In this document: positions 34,351-43,259 of the stretch, piece after piece | Layout: each line of letters opens with the position of its first letter | Numbering within the stretch: the first letter of the stretch is position 1 | NCBI GenBank assembly: GCA_025463055.1 | Contig: JAOAPV010000074.1 | Location: 1-64,000 of the forward strand | Length of the DNA stretch: 64,000 bases | Direction of reading: 5' to 3' | Source of the DNA: Candidatus Acidiferrum typicum | GTDB taxonomy: Bacteria; Acidobacteriota; Terriglobia; Acidiferrales; UBA7541 | Program-made: the position numbers and the translations under genes | Notes under the pieces: generated by a model | Told to the model about the DNA's origin: nothing | The model's database searches: none | Seen by the model: only the letters and a program-made list of their open reading frames with translations

Positions 34351-35577
34351 ATGCGAATCACTTTAGGCGTAACTGGCGGAGTCGCGGCATATAAAGCCGC
34401 GGAGCTAGTGCGCCGGCTGCAACAGGACGCCTTCACCATCCAAGTCGTGATGACTCGCAGCGCCCGCGAGTTCATAACCCCTCTGACTTTTGCTGCTCTC
34501 ACCGGCCAAAAAGTAATCACTGACCTCTTCGCCGAGTCCGGCGGCGAACCGAATCTCGAAAGCGCCATCGAGCACATAGCCGTAGCGCAGCGCACCGATC
34601 TACTGCTCGTCGCGCCCGCCACCGCCGACATCCTCGCAAAATTCGCCCGCGGCATTGCCGATGATTTTCTCACCACGCTATATCTCGCAAGCACCGCGCC
34701 TGTTGTCGTAGCTCCCGCCATGAACGTAAACATGTGGAATCACCCGGCTACGCAAGAAAATATGGAGATGCTGCGCGTGCGCGGCGTTAAGGTTGTTGAC
34801 CCGGACGAAGGCTATCTAGCCTGCGGCATGACCGGTGCAGGACGGCTCGCAGGCCAACAAGCAATCGTTGCCGCTGTGCACGAAGCTCTGCATGCTGTGC
34901 GAGACCTTGCTGGCGAAAAAATACTTGTCACCGCGGGGCCCACACGTGAAAACCTGGACCCTGTCCGTTACATCACCAATCGCTCCTCCGGAAGAATGGG
35001 CTACGCCGTTGCTGAAGCTGCGGCCAAACGCGGCGCGCATGTGGTCTTGGTGAGCGGACCCACTTCCTTGGCCACGCCCGCCGGTGTCGAGCGCATCGAT
35101 GTGCAAACCGCCGAAGAAATGCATCGCGTCGTTCTGGAAAAAATTGCGGACTGCGCCATCGCGCTCTTTGCCGCCGCCGTTAGTGACTATCGGCCCGTCG
35201 AGGCTAACGGCCAAAAAATCAAACGCAGCAGAGAACCCATGACACTCTCGCTCGAGCCCACGACCGATATTCTAGCCAGCGTCGCGCGAACAAAAGGCGA
35301 TCGATTTATCGTCGGCTTTGCCGCGGAAACCGAGCACGTCGCGGAAAACGCTCGCAAGAAGCTTGCCGCCAAGAATGCCGACCTCATCGTTGGCAACGAT
35401 GTCACTGCGGAAGGCGCCGGCTTCGACCACGACACCAACATTGTCACGCTCTTCGCGCGTGATGGCCGCGACCTCCCGCTGCCGCGCATGAGCAAATCCG
35501 AAGTTGCGCAACGCATTCTTGACGAAGTCGTCCGGCTCCGCTCCAAATCCCGTACCGCGCAACGCTCTGCCGTCTGA
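34351..35577 (+). CDS. coaBC: Bifunctional phosphopantothenoylcysteine decarboxylase/synthetase CoaBC
   Basis: A 408-residue two-domain enzyme of coenzyme A synthesis. The N-terminal flavin decarboxylase (CoaC) has GVTGGVAAYKAAELVRRL, PAMNVNMWNHPATQENM and the catalytic Cys in GYLACGMTGAGRLA. The C-terminal ligase (CoaB) has VTAGPTRENLDPVRYITN and RSSGRMGYAVAEAA and later KRSREPMTLSLEPTTDIL. It joins cysteine to phosphopantothenate and then decarboxylates it. An in-frame ATG at 34321 would add ten residues; neither start has a clear ribosome site. It lies 93 bases after rpoZ, a common neighbour. Confidence 0.95.
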   Translation: MRITLGVTGGVAAYKAAELVRRLQQDAFTIQVVMTRSAREFITPLTFAALTGQKVITDLFAESGGEPNLESAIEHIAVAQRTDLLLVAPATADILAKFARGIADDFLTTLYLASTAPVVVAPAMNVNMWNHPATQENMEMLRVRGVKVVDPDEGYLACGMTGAGRLAGQQAIVAAVHEALHAVRDLAGEKILVTAGPTRENLDPVRYITNRSSGRMGYAVAEAAAKRGAHVVLVSGPTSLATPAGVERIDVQTAEEMHRVVLEKIADCAIALFAAAVSDYRPVEANGQKIKRSREPMTLSLEPTTDILASVARTKGDRFIVGFAAETEHVAENARKKLAAKNADLIVGNDVTAEGAGFDHDTNIVTLFARDGRDLPLPRMSKSEVAQRILDEVVRLRSKSRTAQRSAV

Positions 35578-35580
35578 ACC

Positions 35581-36429
35581 ATGGCCGAACGCATCCCTGC
35601 AGTTCTCGAACAAGAATTCAGAAAACGTCTAAGCTTTTACCAGGACATTGGCATCGAGCTTTTTTATCGCGACCGATCTTCGCGGCAACATGCGAATCTC
35701 ACCGAGGAAATCACTTTGCCCAAGCCCGCTCAAAAATTGCAGCCCGCCAAATTGACAGTGCCAACGCCGCTGCCCGCCCCAAAGCTCAATGTACTTCGGC
35801 GTTCTTCGGATATTTCTCTGTTCGAATCGATGAACAAGATCGCCGGCGATTCTCTGCCCAAAATTCTCGCCGACATTGGCGAGTGCACCCGCTGCAAACT
35901 GCATCGCGGCCGCACCAAGCTGGTCTTTGGCGACGGTAATCCCAAAGCCGAGCTCGTCTTCGTCGGCGAAGGTCCCGGCCGCGACGAAGACGCCCAAGGT
36001 CTGCCGTTCGTAGGCCGCGCGGGAAAGTTGCTGACGCAAATGATTGAGGCCATGGGCCTGCAGCGAAGAGACGTTTACATCTGCAACGTAGTGAAGTGCC
36101 GCCCGCCCGAAAATCGCACCCCGGAAAAAGACGAAGTCGAAACCTGCTCGCCGTTCTTGCTGCGCCAACTGGACGCCATTGCGCCGAAAGTGATCGTCTG
36201 CCTCGGAAGCGTCGCCGCGCAAACTCTGCTGGAAACGAATCGCGGCATCTCGCACTTTCGCGGACAGTGGCTCGACTTCCGCGGTAAAAAACTCTTGGCC
36301 ACCTATCACCCCGCGTACTTGCTGCGCAATCCCAGCGCAAAAGGCGAAGTCTGGAAAGACTTGCAAAAGGTCATGGCCGTTCTTGGCTTGCAAGTCAAAA
36401 AAGGCCAAGCGCCGGGTAAGCCGTCCTAA
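35581..36429 (+). CDS. Uracil-DNA glycosylase, family 4/5 type with iron-sulfur cluster
   Basis: A 282-residue protein: a poorly conserved N-terminal 90 residues, then a family-4 uracil-DNA glycosylase. Motif A is GEGPGRDEDAQGLPFVGRAG and motif B is HPAYLLRNP. Cysteines in GECTRCKLH, NVVKCRPP and VETCSPFL fit the 4Fe-4S cluster of this family. It removes uracil left by cytosine deamination. It starts three bases after coaBC, so it belongs to the same transcript. The long N-terminal extension, with a Pro-rich linker, is typical of a DNA-polymerase-related subfamily. Confidence 0.9.
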   Translation: MAERIPAVLEQEFRKRLSFYQDIGIELFYRDRSSRQHANLTEEITLPKPAQKLQPAKLTVPTPLPAPKLNVLRRSSDISLFESMNKIAGDSLPKILADIGECTRCKLHRGRTKLVFGDGNPKAELVFVGEGPGRDEDAQGLPFVGRAGKLLTQMIEAMGLQRRDVYICNVVKCRPPENRTPEKDEVETCSPFLLRQLDAIAPKVIVCLGSVAAQTLLETNRGISHFRGQWLDFRGKKLLATYHPAYLLRNPSAKGEVWKDLQKVMAVLGLQVKKGQAPGKPS

Positions 36430-36434
36430 TCCAC

Positions 36435-37304
36435 ATGGGAATTTTTCTGGGCGTCCTAACCGCTCTGACGTGGGGCTGCTCGGATTTTCTCGCGCGGTTT
36501 GCCACGCACCGCATGGGCACTCTGCGCGCCATGCTGTACATGCAGTTGATCGGATTCATCCTGCTCACCATCGCGATGCCCTGGCTCGGTGGCTGGGGCC
36601 ATCTCGCTGACGGATCCGGCTGGCAGCCGTGGGCCTGGGGAATGCTGGCCGGCTGCGTCAACGCAATTTCCACATTGAGTCTTTACCGTTCCTTCGAGGT
36701 CGGGAAGATGGCTGTGGTGGCGCCGCTCTCCGCAAGCTATCCGGCGCTGTCAGTCACGCTTTCGTTGCTATCCGGCGAGCGCCTCAGCGCAATGCGCGCC
36801 GCGGGAATCATTTGCACCATGCTTGGCGTGTTACTTGTTGCTGGCGGAGAGAAAGCGCCGGACGCCAACGATGCCGAAGCGGTACGCCGCAGCGGAAAGG
36901 GAATTGGCTGGGCACTCGCGTCTGCGGTTGGTTTTGGACTCCTGTTCTGGCTCCTGGGCCTTCGCGTCATTCCGCGTGTAGGAGCGGTGCAAACCGTCTG
37001 GATGATCCGCTTAATGTGTACGCTCATCGCCGGCAGTATCATTTTGATCGCGAGGCAACCGCTCGGTTTGCCGCGAAGCGTGCGCTGGATCTCGCTGGGC
37101 ATGGGAGTGGGAGACACCAGCGCGTTCGTATTCAGCAATCGCGCCATGCAGATCGAGCAAGTCGCCGTAATCAGTGTGCTCGGCTCGCTCTACGGTGCGG
37201 TAACCGTCGCGCTAGCTGCAATCGTTTTGCGCGAACACGTTTCCCGCTGGCAATGGCTCGGCATCGCCGCAATTTTCTCCGGCATCTATCTCATGAGCCG
37301 GTGA
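36435..37304 (+). CDS. EamA/DMT-family membrane transporter
   Basis: A 289-residue protein with ten hydrophobic helices in two EamA-like halves (opening FLGVLTALTWGCSDFLARFA and, in the second half, GKGIGWALASAVGFGLLFWL). The GLGR-like loops are replaced by short polar turns. These permeases move metabolites such as amino acids or sugars; the substrate is unknown. It starts five bases after the glycosylase stop. The helix VAVISVLGSLYGAVTVALAA fits the family C-terminal half. Confidence 0.85.
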   Translation: MGIFLGVLTALTWGCSDFLARFATHRMGTLRAMLYMQLIGFILLTIAMPWLGGWGHLADGSGWQPWAWGMLAGCVNAISTLSLYRSFEVGKMAVVAPLSASYPALSVTLSLLSGERLSAMRAAGIICTMLGVLLVAGGEKAPDANDAEAVRRSGKGIGWALASAVGFGLLFWLLGLRVIPRVGAVQTVWMIRLMCTLIAGSIILIARQPLGLPRSVRWISLGMGVGDTSAFVFSNRAMQIEQVAVISVLGSLYGAVTVALAAIVLREHVSRWQWLGIAAIFSGIYLMSR

Positions 37305-37416
37305 GCGCTCCCTTGCTGTCATCCTGAAGCGATTACGCCATGCGATGAAGCGCGTAATTCACGGGTCCTACCCTGCTTTCACTTCTTTGGCGGCTTTCAG
37401 TCACGCTCAACGCCCC

Positions 37417-37425
37417 TGATACACT
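37417..37425 (+). promoter_or_regulatory. Extended -10 promoter candidate for priA
   Basis: TGATACACT forms an extended -10 ending 10 bases ahead of the priA ATG. No -35 or ribosome site was seen, so transcription would start almost at the ATG and the message would be leaderless. Confidence 0.4.
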
Positions 37426-37435
37426 ACACGCCGAC

Positions 37436-39970
37436 ATGAGCCTTCCGTTTTGCAACGTGGCGCTGCCAATCCCTCTGCGCAACACGTTCACCTACGCGAT
37501 TCCCGACGCCTTGCGAGATTCCGTGCAGCCCGGCAGCCGCGTGCTCGTGCCCTTTCGCAACAAGTCGTTAGTAGGCGTGGTCGTCGAGTGTGTTCAGCAG
37601 GCTCCGCCAAGTACGAAAATCCGCGACATCACAAAGGCGATGGATTTTCTTCCGGCGCTCACTCCGAAGCTCATCGAATTGGCCCACTGGATCGCCGGCT
37701 ACTACCTCGCGCCGATCGGCGAAGTCTTTCGCGCGATGCTTCCGCCAGTAACGGAGTTGCGAACCGAGCGCCAGATCGTGCTGACGGACTCCGGCCGCGC
37801 AGCCGCGGAAAAAGAAGCTGTAGTTGCGGGAAATGCGACACTCCGAGAAATAATGCACTCGGCGGCCGCGCAACAGCGCCACTTCCTTTCCCACCTGCGC
37901 GACAAGGGCGGCATGATGCCATTTGCATCAGCGGCCAAGCTCGGCGTTGACGAAGCAGCGCTACAGCGATTACGCCGTGCAGCGCTAATCGAAATCCGCG
38001 AATCGATGCTCGGGCGAAAAGCAAAAACGCAGCGTGTCATTGCTTGGAAAGAAAACGGCAGCGCCGCCGTCGAGTCCGCGCTTAAAGAAACGCAACTCGC
38101 GCATCAGAGCCGCAGCCAAGAGAAAGCCAGCCGGGCGCAAGCGCTCGAAGAGAAAATCAACAGCGTGAAGACAGCGCTGCAAGCACGCGGGCCGTTGCCG
38201 TTGGCGCAGTTACTACGTATCGCACAAGTTTCGCACAGCGTGATTGAGCGAATGCTGCGCGATGGCTTGCTCGACAGTTGGGAGGAGCGTATTGATCCCG
38301 CGGAAGATCCATTCGACGTCGGATACGTCGCGCCAGCCCATGAACTGAACGCTGAGCAGGAGAGCGCTCTGAAATTGGTGCGCGCCCGGTTTGAGTTGGG
38401 CGAATTCGGCGTGTTGCTGCTGCATGGTGTGGCCGGCAGCGGCAAGACCGAAGTCTACATGCGCGCCGTGCAGGAAACTTTAGCGCGCGGCAAAACCGCA
38501 ATCATCCTTGTTCCCGAAATCGCGCTGACGCTCTGGATTGGCCGCCAGTGCCGCGCGTGGTTTGGAGCGCGCTTCGAAGGTGTCGCGGTTTTGCATTCCG
38601 CGCTTAGCGATGTCGAGCGCGCGCGCGAATGGTGGCGCGTACGCAACGGCGAAGCCCGCGTCGTGGTCGGCACGCGCTCCGCGATTTTTGCGCCGCTCGA
38701 AAATCTCGGGCTCATCATCGTCGACGAAGAACAAGAGAGCAGTTACAAGCAGGAAGAAACGCCGCGCTATCACGGCCGAGACGTCGCCATTGTGCGCGCA
38801 AAAATGGAAAACGCGGCCGCGCTGCTGGGCTCGGCCACTCCTTCACTCGAGTCATATCACCACGCGCGGAACGGAAAATACGAACTTCCGACGCTGGCGT
38901 CGCGCGTGGAAAAGCGTGCCATGGCCAGCGTCGAAATTGTCGACCTGCGCGAAGACTTCGCAAAAACGCATCAGACCAGTCCCATCAGCGCCGCGCTGCA
39001 AGCCGGCATTCAGGAATGCCTCGCGCAAAAAACGCAAGCACTCGTGCTGATAAATCGCCGCGGCTATTCTTGGTCCGTGCTTTGCCGTAGCTGCGGCGCT
39101 TCCGTGCAATGCGAGAATTGCAGCATTTCCATGACGCATCACAAGCAGCGCAATCGGCTCGAATGCCATTACTGCGGGTCAACCCAGCAAATTCCGAAGC
39201 AATGCCCGAAGTGCCAGTCGAAATACGTGTATTTCTTTGGCGAAGGCTCCGAGCACCTGGAAGAGCGATTGCGCAAAGAATTTCCAGCGGCGCGAATCGC
39301 GCGACTCGATCGCGATACGGCGCGAACCAAGCGGCAATACCAGGAAACGCTCGGCGCGTTCGCGGGCGGCGCGCTCGATATTTTGGTCGGCACGCAAATG
39401 CTCGCGAAGGGCCATGATTTCCAGCGAGTCACACTCGTAGGCGTGATCAGCGCGGATTCCTCGCTGAGCTTGCCCGATTTTCGCGCCGCCGAGCGCACGT
39501 TCCAGTTGCTGACGCAAGTTGCCGGTCGCGCGGGCCGCGGCGAATTGCCCGGACGCGTACTGATCCAGACTTTTTATCCCGAGCATTACGCCATTCAGGA
39601 CGCCGTGAAACAGGACTATCCGGCATTTTATGAGCGCGAAACGCAGTTCCGGCGCGCGATGGCGTATCCGCCGTTCTCGTCTTTGGCAAATGTGATCGTG
39701 CGCGACACGGATCTGGAGAAAGCAATCCGCTGGTCGCGTCTGCTCTCCGAATATTTTTCTCCGCACGACGGCAAAGGACTGCGCATCCTGGGCCCCGCCG
39801 CGGCCCCACTGGCGCGATTGAAACGCGAGCATCGCTTTCAGTTCCTCTTGAAATCTCCGAAGCGCTCCCTGCTAGCCAAGGTGCTCGGTGGCGCAATGAC
39901 GTATCTCGAGCTGAAAGAGATACCGGAAACCGCCGTATTGGTGGATATGGATCCGCTGAGCTTGATGTAG
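37436..39970 (+). CDS. priA: Primosomal replication-restart helicase PriA
   Basis: An 844-residue helicase that reloads the replisome at stalled forks. The N-terminal DNA-binding domain is followed by Walker A GVAGSGKTEVYM, the DEAH-type box as VDEEQES, GSATPSLESYH and the helicase C-terminal motifs GTQMLAKGHDFQ and QVAGRAGRGELPG. The zinc region has paired cysteines: CRSCGASVQCENC and CHYCGSTQQIPKQCPKC. Middle part (about 215-300) is an Ala/Glu/Lys-rich helical insert. No ribosome site is seen at the ATG. Confidence 0.96.
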   Translation: MSLPFCNVALPIPLRNTFTYAIPDALRDSVQPGSRVLVPFRNKSLVGVVVECVQQAPPSTKIRDITKAMDFLPALTPKLIELAHWIAGYYLAPIGEVFRAMLPPVTELRTERQIVLTDSGRAAAEKEAVVAGNATLREIMHSAAAQQRHFLSHLRDKGGMMPFASAAKLGVDEAALQRLRRAALIEIRESMLGRKAKTQRVIAWKENGSAAVESALKETQLAHQSRSQEKASRAQALEEKINSVKTALQARGPLPLAQLLRIAQVSHSVIERMLRDGLLDSWEERIDPAEDPFDVGYVAPAHELNAEQESALKLVRARFELGEFGVLLLHGVAGSGKTEVYMRAVQETLARGKTAIILVPEIALTLWIGRQCRAWFGARFEGVAVLHSALSDVERAREWWRVRNGEARVVVGTRSAIFAPLENLGLIIVDEEQESSYKQEETPRYHGRDVAIVRAKMENAAALLGSATPSLESYHHARNGKYELPTLASRVEKRAMASVEIVDLREDFAKTHQTSPISAALQAGIQECLAQKTQALVLINRRGYSWSVLCRSCGASVQCENCSISMTHHKQRNRLECHYCGSTQQIPKQCPKCQSKYVYFFGEGSEHLEERLRKEFPAARIARLDRDTARTKRQYQETLGAFAGGALDILVGTQMLAKGHDFQRVTLVGVISADSSLSLPDFRAAERTFQLLTQVAGRAGRGELPGRVLIQTFYPEHYAIQDAVKQDYPAFYERETQFRRAMAYPPFSSLANVIVRDTDLEKAIRWSRLLSEYFSPHDGKGLRILGPAAAPLARLKREHRFQFLLKSPKRSLLAKVLGGAMTYLELKEIPETAVLVDMDPLSLM

Positions 39971-40017
39971 CTGTTCTTTTTTGTCCCCGCTTTCTTGATC
40001 GCTGGGGCATTAGCGCG

Positions 40018-41751
40018 TCAAAAAGTGGAGGCACGAGGTTCCTCGAAGATTAGCTGCTTATCCATGTCAAGCATTTGTTTCCGATATTGGCGGACGGCTA
40101 AGAGAGTGAGGGCTAGCAGGGGAGCGAACACAATGGTTTGCCAGGGGTTGAGCATGGACCAATGCTCCATTTGGGGAAGGTAGTCCGTGAAGAAGAGGAA
40201 GCCGAATAGGTAGGCTGCGAAGATGAGCGCGGAATGGCTTTGGAATGACGGGTAGGAACAGGTGAAGGGAATTTTGCGGAAGCGGATTAGCAAGAGCTCG
40301 ATAAGCACGACGGTGCAGGCGATCAGGATTGCGGTGTGAAGCAGAGCGGCGGTCCATCCCCAGAAAAAAAGAATGGAGAAGAAGGCCGCCGGAGCGAGCC
40401 AGGGCAAAGAAAACAGTAGGAGAACGCGCCTGGCAATGGCTCTGGCGTCTTGCTGGTTGGGATCGAGCCAGTAGCGGAAGATCCAGTTGGCGCGGAGGTC
40501 GACGGGCATCCCGAAGGCGAAGCGAATCCCGAGAATGACGCAGTAAGCCAGAGTGAATGGGATGGAGAGGAATTCCGCGGAAGGAGTCTGTGTGGTGACG
40601 AGCGAGCGAGGATTGGGCGCAGAGGAAAGAGCCTCCGCGGAGAGGACCAGCCCCAACGCAGCGAATCCCAACAGAATTTGGAGATGGCCATCGCTGCGCA
40701 AAAGCGTTCTGGCGACGAAGTGGTAGCAGGCGCGTTGCGGGGCAGCGCGAAAGATCGCTTTGTGAAGGGGAGCTAATGGGGAAACGGAATGCCGGAAGCG
40801 AGGCAAGGGGCCGGCGTCTGCCATTTCTGGAATGCGAATGAAAGAGCGACGGAAACTGAGCGCATAAGCGACCAACGCAATGAGAATGGCGAGAGCGACC
40901 GCGGATATTGCGGCTCTGCTCATGGTGGCTGCAAAGGGATCGGCGCCTTTGAGCCAAATGGTTCGCGCGAGGCCCAGGAAGGAGACGGGCGGGAGCGCGG
41001 CGATTTTGTGAGCCAGGGGCACGGAAAGTTGTGTGAGCGGGTACGGGACGGTGAAGCTGCTGGCTAGAAGCGCGAGAAGGCCGATGGCGACGATGAAACG
41101 AGCCGCGTGAGAGACTCTGCGGAAAAGCGCGGCTGGGAGAACGGCCATCAAAAGACCGGCCAAGGCGAATACAGCGAAGAAGCTGAACGCGCTTGCGGTG
41201 AAGACGGCGACGGCGTGGCCGAGAGTAAAGCGAATCCACACGGCAAAGGAATTTTGCGAGCCGACGACAGCCATGGGAAAGAAAAGCAAGGAAGCCGCGT
41301 TGACGACGATCGTGAAGAGAGCGGCGAGGGCGAGTATGGCGGCCAAGTTGGCGAAGAAAATGGCGCGTAGGGAGAGCGGGAGCGGAACGAGGTTGGTGTA
41401 GTCGCGGCGGTCGAGGAAGAGAGCGTCCCAGCGCCAGAGAGCGGCGGCTCCGGTGACGACGAGGGAAAGCACGAGGAAGAAGTATTCGTCGGGCATGGTG
41501 GCGGTGTACGGGTCGAAGATGGGATTGCCGCGCAAGAAGCGAATCAGCGAGCCGTATTTTTCAAACATCAGAAGAGAGACCAGGATTCCAGGCATGGCGA
41601 GCATGATCACGATCACGCCGATGCCGAGGTCCAGCTCTTCAGCGCCGGGCTCGCCGCCGCCGTGAAACATGCGAGCGATAAAGAGGCGCAGAAGGCAGCC
41701 GAAGGGAGTTTGGGAGAAGATCTGCCACCGAGCTTGGATAAATTTCTTCAT
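40018..41751 (-). CDS. Membrane permease of a two-gene ABC exporter
   Basis: A 577-residue protein with about twelve hydrophobic helices and no soluble domain. The N-terminus has a short amphipathic segment (MKKFIQARWQIFSQTPFG). I do not recognise a named family. Its place directly after an ABC ATPase gene on the same strand, 61 bases away, makes it the likely permease partner, as in the ABC-2 type exporters. Helices such as EYFFLVLSLVVTGAAALWRW and FLSIPFTLAYCVILGIRFAF fit a polytopic transporter. The cargo is unknown. It converges with priA across only 47 bases. Confidence 0.65.
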   Translation of the reverse strand: MKKFIQARWQIFSQTPFGCLLRLFIARMFHGGGEPGAEELDLGIGVIVIMLAMPGILVSLLMFEKYGSLIRFLRGNPIFDPYTATMPDEYFFLVLSLVVTGAAALWRWDALFLDRRDYTNLVPLPLSLRAIFFANLAAILALAALFTIVVNAASLLFFPMAVVGSQNSFAVWIRFTLGHAVAVFTASAFSFFAVFALAGLLMAVLPAALFRRVSHAARFIVAIGLLALLASSFTVPYPLTQLSVPLAHKIAALPPVSFLGLARTIWLKGADPFAATMSRAAISAVALAILIALVAYALSFRRSFIRIPEMADAGPLPRFRHSVSPLAPLHKAIFRAAPQRACYHFVARTLLRSDGHLQILLGFAALGLVLSAEALSSAPNPRSLVTTQTPSAEFLSIPFTLAYCVILGIRFAFGMPVDLRANWIFRYWLDPNQQDARAIARRVLLLFSLPWLAPAAFFSILFFWGWTAALLHTAILIACTVVLIELLLIRFRKIPFTCSYPSFQSHSALIFAAYLFGFLFFTDYLPQMEHWSMLNPWQTIVFAPLLALTLLAVRQYRKQMLDMDKQLIFEEPRASTF

Positions 41752-41770
41752 TTACTCTCGCCGGATACTC

Positions 41771-41787
41771 GCCGGCAAGATGCCGGC
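41771..41787. repeat. 17-base palindrome GCCGGCA-AGA-TGCCGGC
   Basis: Perfect 7-base arms with loop AGA, lying in the 61-base gap between the ATPase and permease genes. The same arms with loop AGC occur at 60272-60288, so it is a dispersed intergenic element. Confidence 0.7.
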
Positions 41788-41812
41788 GTTACGCGGTTAT
41801 GTCGCTCAGTGC

Positions 41813-42580
41813 TCATGCGGAGACCACTACGTCTACGATTTGGTTTGCTACTTGCGTTACGTCTTTCTCCTCGACGAGGTGCAGGAAGACGCCTTCCAGG
41901 GAAGATGTGCCGATGCGTTCGCGGACTTCGCGGGTTGCGCCGCTGGCGATGACTTGTCCTTTTCTTAGGACAATCAGGTGCGAGCAGACTTTTTCCACAA
42001 CTTCGAGAATGTGTGAGCAATAGAAGATGGATTTGCCGCGGGCGCTTAGCGCTTGCACGAGATTCTTGATGATGAGGGTTGACGTGACGTCGAGCCCGGA
42101 AAGAGGTTCGTCCAAAATCAGGAGATCGGGATTGTCCATGAGAGCGGCGATGAGAAGGATGCGCTGGCGCATGCCTTTGGAATAGGAGCCGAGCGTGACG
42201 TGGCGATGCGGCCAGAGGGAGAAGAGTTCGAGGAGGGAATTAATTCTGGCGTTTTTGCGAGCGTCGGGCATGGCGCGTAGCGTTCCGATCATGTCGAGGT
42301 ATTCCTGACCGGTGAGATAGGGATAAAGATTGGCTTCTTCGGGGACGTAGCCTAGACGTTTGCGGTAGGCGACCAGGTCTTCGTGAATGTTTTGGCCGTT
42401 GTAAGTGACTTCGCCGTCCGTGGGCTCGAGCAGGCCGGTGAGCATTTTTACCGTTGTGCTCTTGCCGGAACCATTCGGGCCTAAGTAGCCGATAACCTGG
42501 CCAGGTTCGAGTGAGAAAGTTACATCTTGGACGGCGGGAACAGAGCCATAGAATTTGTAGAGCCCCTTGGCTGCGAGCAT
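41813..42580 (-). CDS. ABC exporter ATP-binding protein
   Basis: A 255-residue ATPase of the ABC-2/DrrA-CcmA type: Walker A GPNGSGKSTTVKMLTG, signature GSYSKGMRQRILLIAALM, Walker B LLILDEPLSGLDV and switch His in IFYCSHILEVVEKV. I chose ATG 42580 because AAGGAAGG lies just upstream; frame continues open further but reads as noise. It drives export through the polytopic protein encoded downstream. The cargo is unknown; such ATPases with DUF-type permeases are often implicated in drug or lipid export. Confidence 0.93.
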   Translation of the reverse strand: MLAAKGLYKFYGSVPAVQDVTFSLEPGQVIGYLGPNGSGKSTTVKMLTGLLEPTDGEVTYNGQNIHEDLVAYRKRLGYVPEEANLYPYLTGQEYLDMIGTLRAMPDARKNARINSLLELFSLWPHRHVTLGSYSKGMRQRILLIAALMDNPDLLILDEPLSGLDVTSTLIIKNLVQALSARGKSIFYCSHILEVVEKVCSHLIVLRKGQVIASGATREVRERIGTSSLEGVFLHLVEEKDVTQVANQIVDVVVSA

Positions 42581-42900
42581 TGAGCCTTCCTTGCTGCGAG
42601 TAGACAAGTTACGGCCGGCGTTTGCGGACAGATGCTTTGACACCGGAGAGGCGGGCAAGGTGCCAGTGCGAGGCGGATCTTGCCGCGACTGTTGGAGACG
42701 CCTTGCCTGCGTAGGGCGAGGAAAAGCGCGCACCCTGACATCCTCGGTGTTTTGTATGGATGTGAAAACAAGGGAGTTGTGGGAAAAGCGATTCGTATCG
42801 TTATGAAAACAAAGGGCGAGCAAAAAGGATCGCCAGGGAGACTCGGAGGCGCGCGGTAAGTGTTCGAGGGAGCGGGCCGAGTTACAAGCAGCTCTCGGAA

Positions 42901-43030
42901 AAAGAGTCCGGATGTTGCTGATTTTAAAGGAGCGATTTTGAGGGCATACCCCACCCCCGGTGTTTTGGCCAAAGAGTCTGTAAGTTATTGAAATTGAAGG
43001 GCGGCGACTGCAAAAAGAGAGCAAAGAGTC
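42901..43030. repeat. Three copies of AAAGAGTC (GACTCTTT on the gene strand)
   Basis: AAAGAGTC occurs at 42901-42908, 42971-42978 and 43023-43030, the first and third followed by CG. The copies precede the ABC exporter genes on the minus strand and could be binding sites of one regulator; that is inference. Confidence 0.45.
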
Positions 43031-43205
43031 CGCAAGAGTATGGGAATAAAAGGGTTGGATAGAGCTACAGGCGGGAATTGTTTGAGGTAACACGAGAGAG
43101 GGTACCACAGGTCTGGACGTAAGTCAATAGTAAACTTGTAAGTGCAAGTGCGCGAGGGTCGTACAAGCGGAATTCCAAAACGGGAAAGCCTAGAAGGTGG
43201 AACGC

Positions 43206-43246
43206 GGAGTGCCCACCTTGCAGAACTCCACGAAGGTGGGCACTCC
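43206..43246. repeat. 14-base palindrome GGAGTGCCCACCTT / AAGGTGGGCACTCC
   Basis: Perfect inverted arms (43206-43219 and 43233-43246) with a 13-base loop, 13 bases past the stop of the JmjC-type gene on the minus strand. No T-run follows on that strand. It may act as a terminator or be a REP-type repeat. Confidence 0.6.
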
Positions 43247-43259
43247 CGTGATTCAGAAA

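Larger units (their letters stand above)
42581..43259. other. 679-base spacer with repeats and no gene seen
   Basis: No credible gene was found. The spacer carries three AAAGAGTC sequences between 42901 and 43030, paired near-repeats ATGTGAAAACAAGGG and TTATGAAAACAAAGGG around 42770-42815, and the 14-base palindrome at 43206-43246. It must hold the promoter for the ABC genes on the minus strand, but I could not settle the boxes. Confidence 0.6.

Noticed and set aside
42581-43108. In-frame upstream extension of the ABC ATPase
   Set aside because: No protein-like composition, and a good ribosome site exists for ATG 42580.
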